The notes beneath the pieces are model-generated. The model saw nothing but the letters and a program-made list of their open reading frames with translations. It had not been told where the DNA came from and made no database searches. From Nakamurella flava (GTDB lineage Bacteria; Actinomycetota; Actinomycetes; Mycobacteriales; Nakamurellaceae), in assembly GCF_005298075.1 (NCBI RefSeq), contig NZ_SZZH01000005.1, positions 142,709 through 206,708 of the forward strand: DNA of 64,000 nucleotides, in the 5' to 3' direction. This document shows, piece by piece, positions 7,859 through 16,468 of the stretch. The first letter of the stretch is position 1, and every line of letters begins with the position of its first letter. The position numbers were made by a program, and so were the translations under genes.

Positions 7859-8896
7859 ATGACCCGTGTGCTCGCCGCCGGCGACCACTTCGTCCTGCCC
7901 CACCTGTTCACCGATGCCCTGGAAGGCCAGGGGGTGGCCCGCAGTGACATCCGCGAGCTGCAGTTGCCGTGGCCGATGACCCCGATGGGCAAGGTCGCCG
8001 AGGTCGACGAGGCGTCCGGGTCGGAGGACGAGATCATCGCCGCACTGGAGGGCGCGCAGATCTGCGTCACCCAACTCGCGCCGCTGACCGAACGGATCCT
8101 GAAGGCCTGCCCGGATCTGCGCCTGTTCTCGATCTGCCGAGGCGGTCCGGTGAACGCCAACGTCGAGGCGGCGACGAAAGCCGGGGTGGGCGTCACCTTC
8201 GCCCCCGGGCGGAACGCCACCGCGACGGCCGAGCACACCGTCGCGATGATCATGGCTGCGGTGCGGCGGATCCCGCAGACCAACGCGGACCTGAACGCCG
8301 GCACCTGGCGGGGCGACTACTACGCCTGGGACAACGTCGGGCCCGAGATCGAGGGCAGCACGATCGGTCTCGTCGGCTACGGCGCGATCGGCAGTCGAGT
8401 CACCCGGATCCTGCGGGGATTCGGCGCCGACGTGCTGGTCTACGACCCGTACGTCGACCCGACCACGCTGGACGGGGTGGCCGAGCGGGTCGAGCTGGAC
8501 GAACTGCTGCGGCGCTCGTCGATCATCACCCTGCACGCGCGGGTGACCCCGGAGAACAAGGGCATGATCGGCGCCGAACAGATCGCGGCGATGCCCCGGG
8601 GGTCCATCATCGTGAACTGCGCACGGGGGGCTCTGCTCGACTACGACGCCCTGTGCGACGGTCTGGACAGCGGGCAGCTGTGGGCGGCCGCGTTCGACGT
8701 GTTCCCGGTCGAGCCGATCCCGGAGGACTCCCGGCTGCTGACCACACCGGGCATCGTGATGACGCCGCACCTGGCCGGGGCCTCCAAGCAGACGGCCATC
8801 AAGGCAGCTCAGATCGTCGCCGGCGATGTCGGCCGCTACCTGCGGGGTGAGCCACTGGAGTACTGCGTCAACCCGGAGGCGCTCCGCCGCATCTGA
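7859..8896 (+). CDS. D-isomer-specific 2-hydroxyacid dehydrogenase
   Basis: A 345-residue NAD(P)-dependent dehydrogenase. The AAGGAGG at 7844-7850 fixes the ATG at 7859. The Rossmann motif is LVGYGAIGSRV (~residue 166), the catalytic Arg is in NCARGALLDYDAL and the catalytic His in MTPHLAGASKQ. Residues 75-110 are of the PGDH/hydroxypyruvate-reductase type. It would oxidise or reduce a 2-hydroxy acid; with the kinase and phosphatase just upstream it probably belongs to one sugar-derived pathway. No ACT domain is present, so it is not a standard SerA. Confidence 0.87.
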   Translation: MTRVLAAGDHFVLPHLFTDALEGQGVARSDIRELQLPWPMTPMGKVAEVDEASGSEDEIIAALEGAQICVTQLAPLTERILKACPDLRLFSICRGGPVNANVEAATKAGVGVTFAPGRNATATAEHTVAMIMAAVRRIPQTNADLNAGTWRGDYYAWDNVGPEIEGSTIGLVGYGAIGSRVTRILRGFGADVLVYDPYVDPTTLDGVAERVELDELLRRSSIITLHARVTPENKGMIGAEQIAAMPRGSIIVNCARGALLDYDALCDGLDSGQLWAAAFDVFPVEPIPEDSRLLTTPGIVMTPHLAGASKQTAIKAAQIVAGDVGRYLRGEPLEYCVNPEALRRI

Positions 8897-8973
8897 GCAC
8901 CTCCAGTCACCCTTCGGTGACGCCAGGTGACACCCCGGACGGGACCTGAACGGAACGCTCACGCCACTCCCAT

Positions 8974-8997
8974 GTTGGGTTCCCAGGATCGGGGCAT
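8974..8997 (+). promoter_or_regulatory. Possible stress sigma-factor promoter of the CsbD gene
   Basis: GTTG at 8974 and GGGGCAT at 8991-8997, 13 bases apart, resemble the actinobacterial SigB/SigF pattern GTTT-N-GGGTAT. CsbD genes are commonly under the general stress sigma factor. The match is partial. Confidence 0.35.
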
Positions 8998-9047
8998 TGA
9001 GCGGTGCGACGACCGACCGGTCGACGACACGACGGAAGGGAACTGCC

Positions 9048-9233
9048 ATGAGCCTGGGCGACAAGATCAAGAACGCCGCTGAGGAAGCCGTCGGCAAGGC
9101 CAAGGAAGGCATCGGCAACCTGACCAACAACGAGAGCCTCAAGGCGGAGGGCCAGGCCGATCAGGCCGAGGCCAACGCCAAGCAGGCCGGCGAGAAGGTC
9201 AAGGACACCGCGAAGGACGTCTTCGGTTCCTGA
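9048..9233 (+). CDS. CsbD family general stress protein
   Basis: A 61-residue, very hydrophilic Lys/Ala/Glu-rich protein with the CsbD pattern (GDKIKNAAEEAVGKAKEG near the N-terminus, AEANAKQAGEKVKD near the end). GGAAGGG at 9033-9039 precedes the ATG at 9048. CsbD proteins are induced by general stress in Bacillus and actinobacteria; the molecular role is not established. It is monocistronic, with a candidate stress promoter and a terminator. Confidence 0.9.
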   Translation: MSLGDKIKNAAEEAVGKAKEGIGNLTNNESLKAEGQADQAEANAKQAGEKVKDTAKDVFGS

Positions 9234-9323
9234 GCCCCACCAGACCGCCCGGCGGGGACACCCCCCTTTCCCCGCCAGGTCGACCGGTCTCGCACCCCCC
9301 GCGCTGACCGGTTCGTTCCACCC

Positions 9324-9358
9324 GGAGAGGCCCGAGCGCTCAGCGTTCGGGCCTCTCC
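9324..9358. terminator. Bidirectional terminator between csbD and the reverse transcriptase
   Basis: 17-nt arms (9324-9340 and 9342-9358) with one mismatch, between two convergent genes. No long T tract, which is usual in high-GC actinobacteria. Confidence 0.75.
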
Positions 9359-9392
9359 TGTGTCCCGGGGGGGTGTCGAGCGCAGCCGCGAC

Positions 9393-10922
9393 TCAGGCGG
9401 TCCAGTCGATCCCGTCGAACTGCTCACGCAGCCGAGCCCCACGCGCCGGGTGCACCGAGGCGACCCAACTGATCCGGCCGAGCAGGTGGGCGCGGAAATC
9501 GGGGTGGCCGTGCCGGTTCGCGGCGGCCGGTCCGGAGCGTCGACAGTCGTGCAGCACGGCTCGCAGCCGGTCGACCTCATCCCGGGCGATGGCCGGGTGC
9601 TCGTTCACGACGACGCCGGTGACGGTCTGCCGTTCGTGCCGGCCCCGCCACCGGGTCTTGGCCTCGTTGATCCGGAAGCGTTCGTCGGCGACGATGCGCC
9701 CGACGGCCCGGGCGAACGACCGCACGTGTGCTCTCTGGCGGAACGGGCCGGAGAACGTGAGGTCGTCGGCGTAGCGGGTGTACTTCAGGCCGACCGCGGC
9801 GGCGTAGGCGGCCAGCCGCCGGTCGAGGGTGAAGGCGACGAGGTTGGCCAGCGCCGGTGACGTGGGCGCGCCCTGCGGCAGGTGCGGGACGGCGAGCCGG
9901 CGACGCAGCCGGAACTGCCGCCCCGGGTCGGGTCCGGGCGGCATCGCGGTCAGCACTCGCACCGGGGTCGCCGTCGTGGTCAGTCCGGCCAGCAGATGGG
10001 CGACCGGCTCGGGATAACCGGCCGACCGCAGGACCCCCCAGATTCGGCCCGCGGTGACGGCGGCGAAGAAGTGTTCGAGGTCGAGGGTCAGCACTGTTTC
10101 CGCGCCGACATGCTCCCGTGCGCCGGTGACCACCGACCGCCCGGACACGAACCCGTGCACCGCCGGGTGGGTGGGGATCAGGTCGAGCAACTCGTGCAGC
10201 ACGACCCTCTGGGCGGACAGCAGCCGCGGCCGGGGCGCTTCCAGCAGCCGCGGACCGGATGGGCGGTCCAGCCACTGGTAGCGGTAGTTCGCGATCTGCT
10301 CACTGCGGGCCCGGCGGCCCCGGAGCCGCGTGTCGGCCAGCGCGGTCAGCTGGACGAGATCGACGCCGAGCAGCGCGGCCAAGTCGCCGGCGTCGTCGAG
10401 CGGGGGCGTGGCGAACGGCCGGCGGACCGTCCTCGTCGACGCGACGGGCCAGTGGACCGGACGGGGCACGGGCCGGATCTCCGTCGTCGGCTCGTCACCG
10501 TCGTCGTCGGGGGCGGGGTCGAGCAGGTCGTTGAGCAGGACGCCGACGACCGCCTGCAGCTCGCGCGGCCGGTCCGCCGGGGGACGCGGGTAGAGCTCGA
10601 GGACCTGCTCCACGAGGCGCGGCACCCAGTCGTGCGGCCCGGCGAAGACCACTGCCACCCGGCCGATCAGTCCCGACGCCGTCCAGTCGTCCGCGTCGGC
10701 CAGCAGTGCGCCGGCGATCGCATCGACCAACGCATCGGGACGACCGGGGCGGTCCTCCCGAAACGGGGACGGCCGACCACGGGGACGCTTGCGCCGCGGC
10801 CGGATCGGCGGGGCGGGAGGTCCGCCCGACGGGGGACGCGGCGGACCACCCCGACGGACGAGGCCACCGGGATCGTCACCGGATCGGCGGGGCGGCGGCC
10901 CGGGATCGGGGGTGTCGCTCAT
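9393..10922 (-). CDS. Retron-like reverse transcriptase with long N-terminal extension
   Basis: A 509-residue RNA-directed DNA polymerase. Residues 1-60 are Pro/Arg-rich and disordered; 60-130 form an uncharacterised helical domain (WTASGLIGRV, YPRPPADRPRELQ); the RT domain covers ~215-445. Visible motifs: RPRLLSAQR (RT1), LTLDLEHFF (RT3 Asp), LPQGAPTSP (349-356), the catalytic YADD (384-387), and RINEAKTR. Two retron hallmarks are present: GAREH at 267-271 in the place of region X (NAxxH) and VTG at 434-436 (region Y). The ATG at 10922 lies only 8 bases past a candidate msr-msd RNA (10930-11101). There is no adjacent maturase or transposase. No separate effector gene is seen, so the N-terminal region may hold one or the system may be incomplete. 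Confidence 0.85.
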   Translation of the reverse strand: MSDTPDPGPPPRRSGDDPGGLVRRGGPPRPPSGGPPAPPIRPRRKRPRGRPSPFREDRPGRPDALVDAIAGALLADADDWTASGLIGRVAVVFAGPHDWVPRLVEQVLELYPRPPADRPRELQAVVGVLLNDLLDPAPDDDGDEPTTEIRPVPRPVHWPVASTRTVRRPFATPPLDDAGDLAALLGVDLVQLTALADTRLRGRRARSEQIANYRYQWLDRPSGPRLLEAPRPRLLSAQRVVLHELLDLIPTHPAVHGFVSGRSVVTGAREHVGAETVLTLDLEHFFAAVTAGRIWGVLRSAGYPEPVAHLLAGLTTTATPVRVLTAMPPGPDPGRQFRLRRRLAVPHLPQGAPTSPALANLVAFTLDRRLAAYAAAVGLKYTRYADDLTFSGPFRQRAHVRSFARAVGRIVADERFRINEAKTRWRGRHERQTVTGVVVNEHPAIARDEVDRLRAVLHDCRRSGPAAANRHGHPDFRAHLLGRISWVASVHPARGARLREQFDGIDWTA

Positions 10923-10929
10923 GAACTGA

Positions 10930-11101
10930 CGGCGGTGGACGACGACCTGTGCTGCTGGGCGGGCCCGCTCCTTCGCGGAGCGCAGCGCCGGGCCTGCTCG
11001 GTCGTGCCTGGTGCGACATGCTCACCCCGGGGGTACCCCGGAGCGTCCGGGACAGGGACGGACGAGCCGTTCCCGATCGGAGTTCTCGTCGTCCACCGCC
11101 G
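10930..11101 (-). ncRNA. Candidate retron msr-msd noncoding RNA
   Basis: 172 nt directly before the reverse transcriptase on the same strand. It is closed by perfect 16-nt inverted repeats (10930-10945 and 11086-11101, core GGCGGTGGACGACGA), placed like the a1/a2 arms of retron RNAs. Inside are a GC-rich hairpin at 11020-11044 (GCTC...GAGC with a CCGGGG stem), a GCTCC-loop-GGAGC hairpin at 10967-10981 and an outer GGCCC/GGGCC pairing around it, giving an msr-like and an msd-like part. The branching guanosine and the reverse-transcription end cannot be assigned by eye. The position, arms and partner enzyme make this a good candidate. Confidence 0.65.
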
Positions 11102-11135
11102 CATGCCGACAGTGTGCCGTAACGCACCGACAGCC

Positions 11136-13364
11136 TCAGCTCGTCGGCGAGCCCTTCACCCCGGCGAGCAGCATCTGGGCGACGTCGACGACCTCGACGT
11201 CGGCGCCCCGGCCCTGCTCCTGGCGGGCGGTCAGCCCGTCGGTGAGCATCACGCGGCAGAACGGGCAACCGGTGGCGATCTGCCCGGCCCCGGATTCGGG
11301 CAGTACCGACAGCGCCTCGTCGGTGCGCTCCAGGTTGATCCGCTTGCCGATCTTCTCCTCCATCCACATCCGCGCGCCACCGGCGCCGCAGCACAGGGCG
11401 CGGGCCGAGTTGCGCGGCATCTCCGACAGCTGCAGGCCGGAGGCGGCGACCAGCTCGCGGGGCGGGGAGTAGACCTTGTTGTGCCGACCGAGGTAGCAGG
11501 GGTCGTGGTAGGTCACCGCGGGCCCCTGGGAAGCGGAGACGGGCTTCTTGACGACCAGCCGCTTCTCACGGACCAGCCGGTTGAGCAACTGGGTGTGGTG
11601 CACGACCTCGAACGTGCCGCCGAGCTCGCCGTACTCGTTGGCCAGCGTGTTGAAGCAGTGCGGGCAGGTGACGACGATCTTGCGACGCTCCCGGTCACCG
11701 AACGCGGCGTTCAGCGTCTCGACCGTCTCGGAGGCCATCTGCTGGAACAGGAACTCGTTGCCGGCCCGGCGGGCCGGGTCGCCGGTGCAGGTCTCCCCCG
11801 TGCCCAGCACGGCGAACCCGACGGCCGCCATGTCCAGCAGCTCGGCGACGGCCCGGGTGGTCTTCTTCGCGCGGTCGTCGAAGGCGCCGGCGCAGCCGAC
11901 GAAGAACAGGTACTCGTGGTCGGAGTCCAGGACGTCCTCGACCACAGGGACCTCGAACGGCAGGTCCTTGGCCCAGGCCATCCGGTCGCGCTGCTGCGCA
12001 CCCCACGGGTTGCCCTTGTTCTCCAGGTTCTTGAACAGCCCGGCCAGCTCGGACGGGAACTCCGACTCGATCATGACCTGGTTCCGGCGCATGTCGATGA
12101 TGTGGTCGACGTGCTCGATGTCGACCGGGCACTGCTCCACGCAGGCGCCGCACGTGGTGCAGTCCCACAGCACCTCGGGGTCGATGATGCCGCCGATCTC
12201 GCGGCCCTGGTCGTCGGTCTCGGCCGGGCCGACCAGCGGGCGCTGGGCCTCCAGCATGGCCAACGGATCCGCGTGCGCGAACGCGGCCAGGTCCGCCTCG
12301 CTCAACTTCTCGTCCCCGTCAGGAGTGGTGCCACCGCCGGTGGCCAGGTACGGCGCCTTGGCGTAGGCATGGTCGCGCAAACCCAGGATCAGCAGCTTCG
12401 GCGACAGCGGCTTGGCGGTGTTCCAGGCCGGACACTGCGACTGGCAGCGTCCGCACTCGGTGCAGGTGTTGAAGTCAAGCCAGCCCTTCCAGCTGAAGTC
12501 CTCGACCTTGCCGACACCGAAGGTGTCGGTCTCCGGGTCGGCTTCCTCCAGGTTCAGCACGTCGCCGTTCGACATCATCGGCTTCAGCCCGCCGTTGGCC
12601 GTGCGCTCGGGCTTGCGCTTGAAGTAGATGTTGAAGAAGGCCAGGAACCGGTGCCAGGCGACGCCCATCGTCAGGTTGCGGGCGATCACGATGGCCCAGG
12701 CCATCGACACCGCGACCTTGACGAGAGCGACGAGTTGAATGGCGATCTCGGCGGTGGTGCCGCCGGGCGGCCAGCTGCCCAGCCAGGTCGACAGCGGCGC
12801 CGCCCACGTCGGGAACGGCAGGAACCCGGCGGCGGATTCGAAGCCGCGGATCAGCAGGATGCAGACGGCGATGACGGCGATGACCGCTTCGACGAAGTAC
12901 GCCTGGGCGAAGTTGGACCCGGCGAACCGGGACCGCAGACCGGCGCGGCGCGGGTGGGCCCGTTGCCGGACGGCGATGAGGTAGCCGATGCCGACCAGGG
13001 TCAGGACCGCGACCAGCTCGACGAGCAGCCCGTACCAGGCCTGATGACCGAGCCAGGGGATCTCGAACCGGGGGTCGAAGCACTGGCCGACCGCCTGTAC
13101 GAGCGTGAGCACGAGGGCGCCGAAGCCGACCATCACCAGCCAGTGCGCGGCCCCGACGATGCCCCACTTGAACATCCGGGTGTGTCCGCCGACCTCGACG
13201 GCCAACGCCTTCACCCGGGCCTTCACAGCGCCGCCGCGGGTGTGGTCGGGGGCGCCGAGCCGCACCAATCGGTAGATCTTCAGGCTCGCCTGCGCGAGCA
13301 TCCCGAAACCGACGACGATGAGGATCACGGCCAGTGGGCCGGTCACCCAGGACAGTGCGGTCAT
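11136..13364 (-). CDS. Membrane Fe-S oxidoreductase, EtfD-like (electron-transfer flavoprotein dehydrogenase type)
   Basis: A 742-residue protein. The N-terminal ~260 residues have about five membrane segments, similar to cytochrome-b-type NarI domains. Then come two 4Fe-4S motifs, CTECGRCQSQCP and CTTCGACVEQCP, and two CCG (heterodisulfide-reductase-type) domains with CPHCFN and CCGAGG. Mycobacterial EtfD (Rv0338c type) has this architecture and passes electrons from ETF, reduced by acyl-CoA dehydrogenases, to the quinone pool. The palindrome upstream at 13485-13498 also occurs before fadE at 55447-55460, which supports a beta-oxidation role. Confidence 0.85.
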   Translation of the reverse strand: MTALSWVTGPLAVILIVVGFGMLAQASLKIYRLVRLGAPDHTRGGAVKARVKALAVEVGGHTRMFKWGIVGAAHWLVMVGFGALVLTLVQAVGQCFDPRFEIPWLGHQAWYGLLVELVAVLTLVGIGYLIAVRQRAHPRRAGLRSRFAGSNFAQAYFVEAVIAVIAVCILLIRGFESAAGFLPFPTWAAPLSTWLGSWPPGGTTAEIAIQLVALVKVAVSMAWAIVIARNLTMGVAWHRFLAFFNIYFKRKPERTANGGLKPMMSNGDVLNLEEADPETDTFGVGKVEDFSWKGWLDFNTCTECGRCQSQCPAWNTAKPLSPKLLILGLRDHAYAKAPYLATGGGTTPDGDEKLSEADLAAFAHADPLAMLEAQRPLVGPAETDDQGREIGGIIDPEVLWDCTTCGACVEQCPVDIEHVDHIIDMRRNQVMIESEFPSELAGLFKNLENKGNPWGAQQRDRMAWAKDLPFEVPVVEDVLDSDHEYLFFVGCAGAFDDRAKKTTRAVAELLDMAAVGFAVLGTGETCTGDPARRAGNEFLFQQMASETVETLNAAFGDRERRKIVVTCPHCFNTLANEYGELGGTFEVVHHTQLLNRLVREKRLVVKKPVSASQGPAVTYHDPCYLGRHNKVYSPPRELVAASGLQLSEMPRNSARALCCGAGGARMWMEEKIGKRINLERTDEALSVLPESGAGQIATGCPFCRVMLTDGLTARQEQGRGADVEVVDVAQMLLAGVKGSPTS

Positions 13365-13484
13365 GGCGTGGGCCGCTCGGCTGTCGTACTGCTCATCTGG
13401 TGTGTGCTCCCGTCCTGAACCGGTCGCCCCGGTCCGATCAGGACGGCGGCGGTTCCGGTAGTACCCGGTTCCCGACTCTAGAAG

Positions 13485-13498
13485 TTACTCGCGGGTAA
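13485..13498 (-). promoter_or_regulatory. Palindromic operator shared with fadE
   Basis: TTACTCGCGGGTAA, part of a 20-mer (13482-13501) symmetrical at 18 positions. It lies ~120 bases before the EtfD-like start and next to a -10-like TAACTT read leftwards. The same half-sites occur in TTACTGGCGAGTAA before the acyl-CoA dehydrogenase gene. The cognate regulator, perhaps a TetR-type, is not in the window. Confidence 0.6.
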
Positions 13499-13540
13499 CT
13501 TGTCGCGTCGAGGCCCATGCCGGGGGTCCCGGCTGCATCG

Positions 13541-13593
13541 ACTTGTCATACCCGCACGTTCCCGGGTGCCGGCAAGGTGCGGGTATGACAAGT
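13541..13593. repeat. Palindrome family A, copy 2
   Basis: 17-nt perfect arms (13541-13557 and 13577-13593) identical in sequence to those at 492-544, with a different 19-nt spacer. It sits between the end of the FAD/Fe-S dehydrogenase gene and the EtfD-like promoter, where it could end transcription of the long operon. Confidence 0.8.
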
Positions 13594-13615
13594 GGAGCGG
13601 CGCCGCGGACGGGCT

Positions 13616-16468
13616 TCAGGAAGACGGCTCGCCGCTCGGGGAGCGATGGTCGGCCAGCACCTCGGCCAGGTGACGTCCGCGCCGCCCGGCCAGCTGGTCC
13701 AGTTGCAACCGGCAGGAGAACCCGTCGGCCAGCACGGCGGCCTCCTCCCCCGCGTCGCGCACTGCCGGCAGCAGCGCCGTCTCCGCCACCGCGACCGACA
13801 CCTCGTAGTGCCCGCGTTCGACGCCGAAGTTCCCGGCCAGCCCGCAACAGCCGCCGACCGCCCGCACCTGCGCCCCGGCCCGCTCCAGCAGGGCCCGGTC
13901 GGCGTCCCACCCCATGACCGCGTGGTGGTGGCAGTGCGGCTGGGCGACGCCGGTGACCCCGCGTAGGTCGGGCGGCTCCCACCCCGGCAGCGAGCCGAGC
14001 AGTTCGGCGAGGGTGCGCGTGCGACCGGCGACGCGTTCAGCCGCCGCGACGGCGCCCGCGGCGAGCAGCTCGACCGCGTCCGCCCGCAGCACCGCCGTAC
14101 AGGACGGCTCCAGCCCCACGATCGGGACGTCGCCGATGGCGTCGAGCGCCCGGACGGTGCGACGCAGCTGCCGCCGGGCCCCGTCGAGCTGCCCGGTCGA
14201 GATCCAGGTCAGACCGCAGCACACCGGTTCATCGGTGACGCGCACGCTGAACCCGGCGCCCTCCAGGACGGCGACCGCCGCCCGCCCCACCTCCGGTGAG
14301 AAGTGGTCGGTGAAGGTGTCGACGAACAGCACGACGGGCGTCCCGGGGGCGACGGGTCGACGCATGAACCAGAACCGGAACGTCCGGTCGGCGAACCGCG
14401 GTAACGGTCGGCGGCGATCGATGCCGCCGGCGGCCTTGATCAGTCGGGCCAGCGCCGGAACGCCGAGCAGGCCGTTGACGAGCCGCGGTGCGCGGGCCGC
14501 CAGCCGCGCGGTCCGCGGAAGCCAGCCCAGCGCGTAGTGGGACGCCGGCCGCAGCCGCCCCCGGTATCGCTGGTGCAGCGCCTCGGCCTTGTACGTGGCC
14601 ATGTCGACCCCGGCCGGGCAGTCGACCGAACACCCCTTGCAGGACAGGCAGAGGTCGAGCGAGTCGAGGACCTCGGGTGCACCCAGGCCGTGGACCAGAC
14701 GGCCGTTGGCCGCCTCCTGCAGGACGCGGGCCCGGGCCCGGGTCGAGTCCTTCTCGTCCCGGGTGGCCAGGTACGAGGGGCACATGACCCCACCGGTGGG
14801 GGTCGCGTCGGCCAGGCATTTGCCGACGCCGACGCAGCGGTGCGCGGCGACGCCCACGTCGCCCTGATCCAGCGGCAGGGCGAACCGGCGGCTGGGCAGC
14901 GGTCCGGCCTGCGGCACCCGCAGGTCGACGTCCAGCGGGGCGGGCGCGACGAGGACGCCGGGGTTGAGCAGGCCGGCCGGGTCGAAGAGGTGCTTGACCG
15001 CTCCGAACAGCTCGATGGCCCGCGCCGAGTACATCCGTGGCAGCAGTTCACTGCGGGCCCGGCCGTCGCCGTGCTCGCCGGACAGCGAACCGCCGTGGGC
15101 GACGACGGTGTCGGCCGCCGCCTCGACGAACCGCCGGAACACTGAAGGGGCGGTGGCGAACGGGAAATCGATACGGGCGTGGACGCAGCCGTCTCCGAAG
15201 TGGCCGTAGACCAGCGCGTCCAGCCGATGCTCGGCCAGCAGCGCCTCGAACGCGCGCAGGTAGTCCCCCAGGCGCTCGGGCGGGACGGCCGCGTCCTCCC
15301 AGCCCGGCCACGCGGGTTCTCCGGCCGGAGTGCGACCACCGAGACCGGCGCCGTCCTCCCGGATCCGCCACAGCGCCGCGGCGGCGGGACCGCCGACGGT
15401 GACGTGGTCGATGGCCTGCGCGTGCCGGGCCAGCTCCTGCCCGGCGGCGACGGCGGCGGCGGGCGTCTGTCCCTGGACCTCGACGAACATCCAGCCGGCC
15501 CCGCGGGGCAGGACCGGGACGGCCGAGTCGCCCCGTCGCCGGCGGACCACGTCGACCATGCGGGCGTCGATGCCCTCGATGGCCAGCGGCGCGAACGGCA
15601 GCAGGGCGGGGACCGCGTCGGCGGCGGCGGGCATGTCCTCGTAGCCGAGGACGACGAGCGCGGTGGCCGGCGGCACGGGGACCAGCGACACCGTGGCCCC
15701 CAGGACGACGGCGAGGGTCCCTTCGGTTCCGGCCAGGAAACGGCCCACGTCGAAACGGTTCTCGGGCAGCAGGTGTTCGAGGGAATAGCCGGAGACCTGT
15801 CGGCGGAAGCGCCCGAACTCGGTGCGGATGACGCCCAGGTTGTGCGCGGTGAGCGCCCGCAGCGGCTCGGTGAACGGGCCGGCACTGCCCGGACCGGCGG
15901 TGAACCGTTCGCCGTTCATCGCGACGACGTCGAGGGCGACGACCTGGTCGGCGGTCCGCCCGACGGACATGGCGTGGGCCCCGCAGGCGTTGTTGCCGAT
16001 CGAGCCGGCGATGGTGGCCCGGGAATGCGTCGACGGGTCGGGACCGAACTTCAGACCGTGGGGCCGGGCGGCCGCCGTGATCCGGTCGAGCACCGCGCCG
16101 GGTTCGACCATGGCGGTCCGGGCGGCGGAATCGATGTCGAGCACCCGGTTCAGATGCCGGGACAGATCCAGCACCAGACCCGTACCGATCGCGTTGCCGG
16201 CGATCGAGGTGCCGACTCCGCGGACGGTCAACGGGGTACGGGTCCGACGGCACGCCGCCACCGCGGCCAGCACCTCGTCGACGTGCCGGGGGTAGGCGAC
16301 GGCCTGCGGCGGGACCCGGTAGTTCCCGGCGTCCGAGCTGTACTCGGCCCGGCGGCGACTAGCCGTGTCGACCGGGACCCCGGCGCGGCGCAACTCGCCG
16401 ACGACATCGTCCACGCCCAGACGGGTCTCACCAGAGGATCGGCGCTCGAACAGCTTTCGCACGGTCAC
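13616..16468 (-). CDS. FAD-linked oxidase fused to Fe-S/CCG domain (D-2-hydroxyacid dehydrogenase, YdiJ/Dld type)
   Basis: About 950 residues from the GTG at 16468, which overlaps the stop of the preceding gene (GTGA). The N-terminal half is a GlcD-type FAD-binding domain (RGVGTSIAGNAIG, HSRATIAGSIGNNACGAHA) followed by the FAD-oxidase C-terminal domain (YGHFGDGCVHARIDFP, SGEHGDG). The second half has a ferredoxin motif CLSCKGCSVDCP, an upstream CVGVGKC, and CCG domains (VCCGLTW, CCGLAG). The fusion resembles bacterial D-2-hydroxyglutarate/D-lactate dehydrogenases that feed electrons to quinones. As last gene of the operon it may oxidise a D-2-hydroxy acid made from the imported substrate. 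Confidence 0.88.
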   Translation of the reverse strand: MTVRKLFERRSSGETRLGVDDVVGELRRAGVPVDTASRRRAEYSSDAGNYRVPPQAVAYPRHVDEVLAAVAACRRTRTPLTVRGVGTSIAGNAIGTGLVLDLSRHLNRVLDIDSAARTAMVEPGAVLDRITAAARPHGLKFGPDPSTHSRATIAGSIGNNACGAHAMSVGRTADQVVALDVVAMNGERFTAGPGSAGPFTEPLRALTAHNLGVIRTEFGRFRRQVSGYSLEHLLPENRFDVGRFLAGTEGTLAVVLGATVSLVPVPPATALVVLGYEDMPAAADAVPALLPFAPLAIEGIDARMVDVVRRRRGDSAVPVLPRGAGWMFVEVQGQTPAAAVAAGQELARHAQAIDHVTVGGPAAAALWRIREDGAGLGGRTPAGEPAWPGWEDAAVPPERLGDYLRAFEALLAEHRLDALVYGHFGDGCVHARIDFPFATAPSVFRRFVEAAADTVVAHGGSLSGEHGDGRARSELLPRMYSARAIELFGAVKHLFDPAGLLNPGVLVAPAPLDVDLRVPQAGPLPSRRFALPLDQGDVGVAAHRCVGVGKCLADATPTGGVMCPSYLATRDEKDSTRARARVLQEAANGRLVHGLGAPEVLDSLDLCLSCKGCSVDCPAGVDMATYKAEALHQRYRGRLRPASHYALGWLPRTARLAARAPRLVNGLLGVPALARLIKAAGGIDRRRPLPRFADRTFRFWFMRRPVAPGTPVVLFVDTFTDHFSPEVGRAAVAVLEGAGFSVRVTDEPVCCGLTWISTGQLDGARRQLRRTVRALDAIGDVPIVGLEPSCTAVLRADAVELLAAGAVAAAERVAGRTRTLAELLGSLPGWEPPDLRGVTGVAQPHCHHHAVMGWDADRALLERAGAQVRAVGGCCGLAGNFGVERGHYEVSVAVAETALLPAVRDAGEEAAVLADGFSCRLQLDQLAGRRGRHLAEVLADHRSPSGEPSS

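Noticed and set aside
9393..10922. Group II intron maturase or diversity-generating retroelement RT
   Set aside because: No maturase X/En domain, no intron boundary, no template/variable repeat; the VTG and GAREH motifs point to retron-type RT.
9882..13418. A 1,178-codon rightward open frame
   Set aside because: It is antisense to the reverse transcriptase, the candidate retron RNA and the EtfD-like gene, all of which have clear motifs; its translation is a Gly/Arg/Asp-rich composition artefact of high GC.
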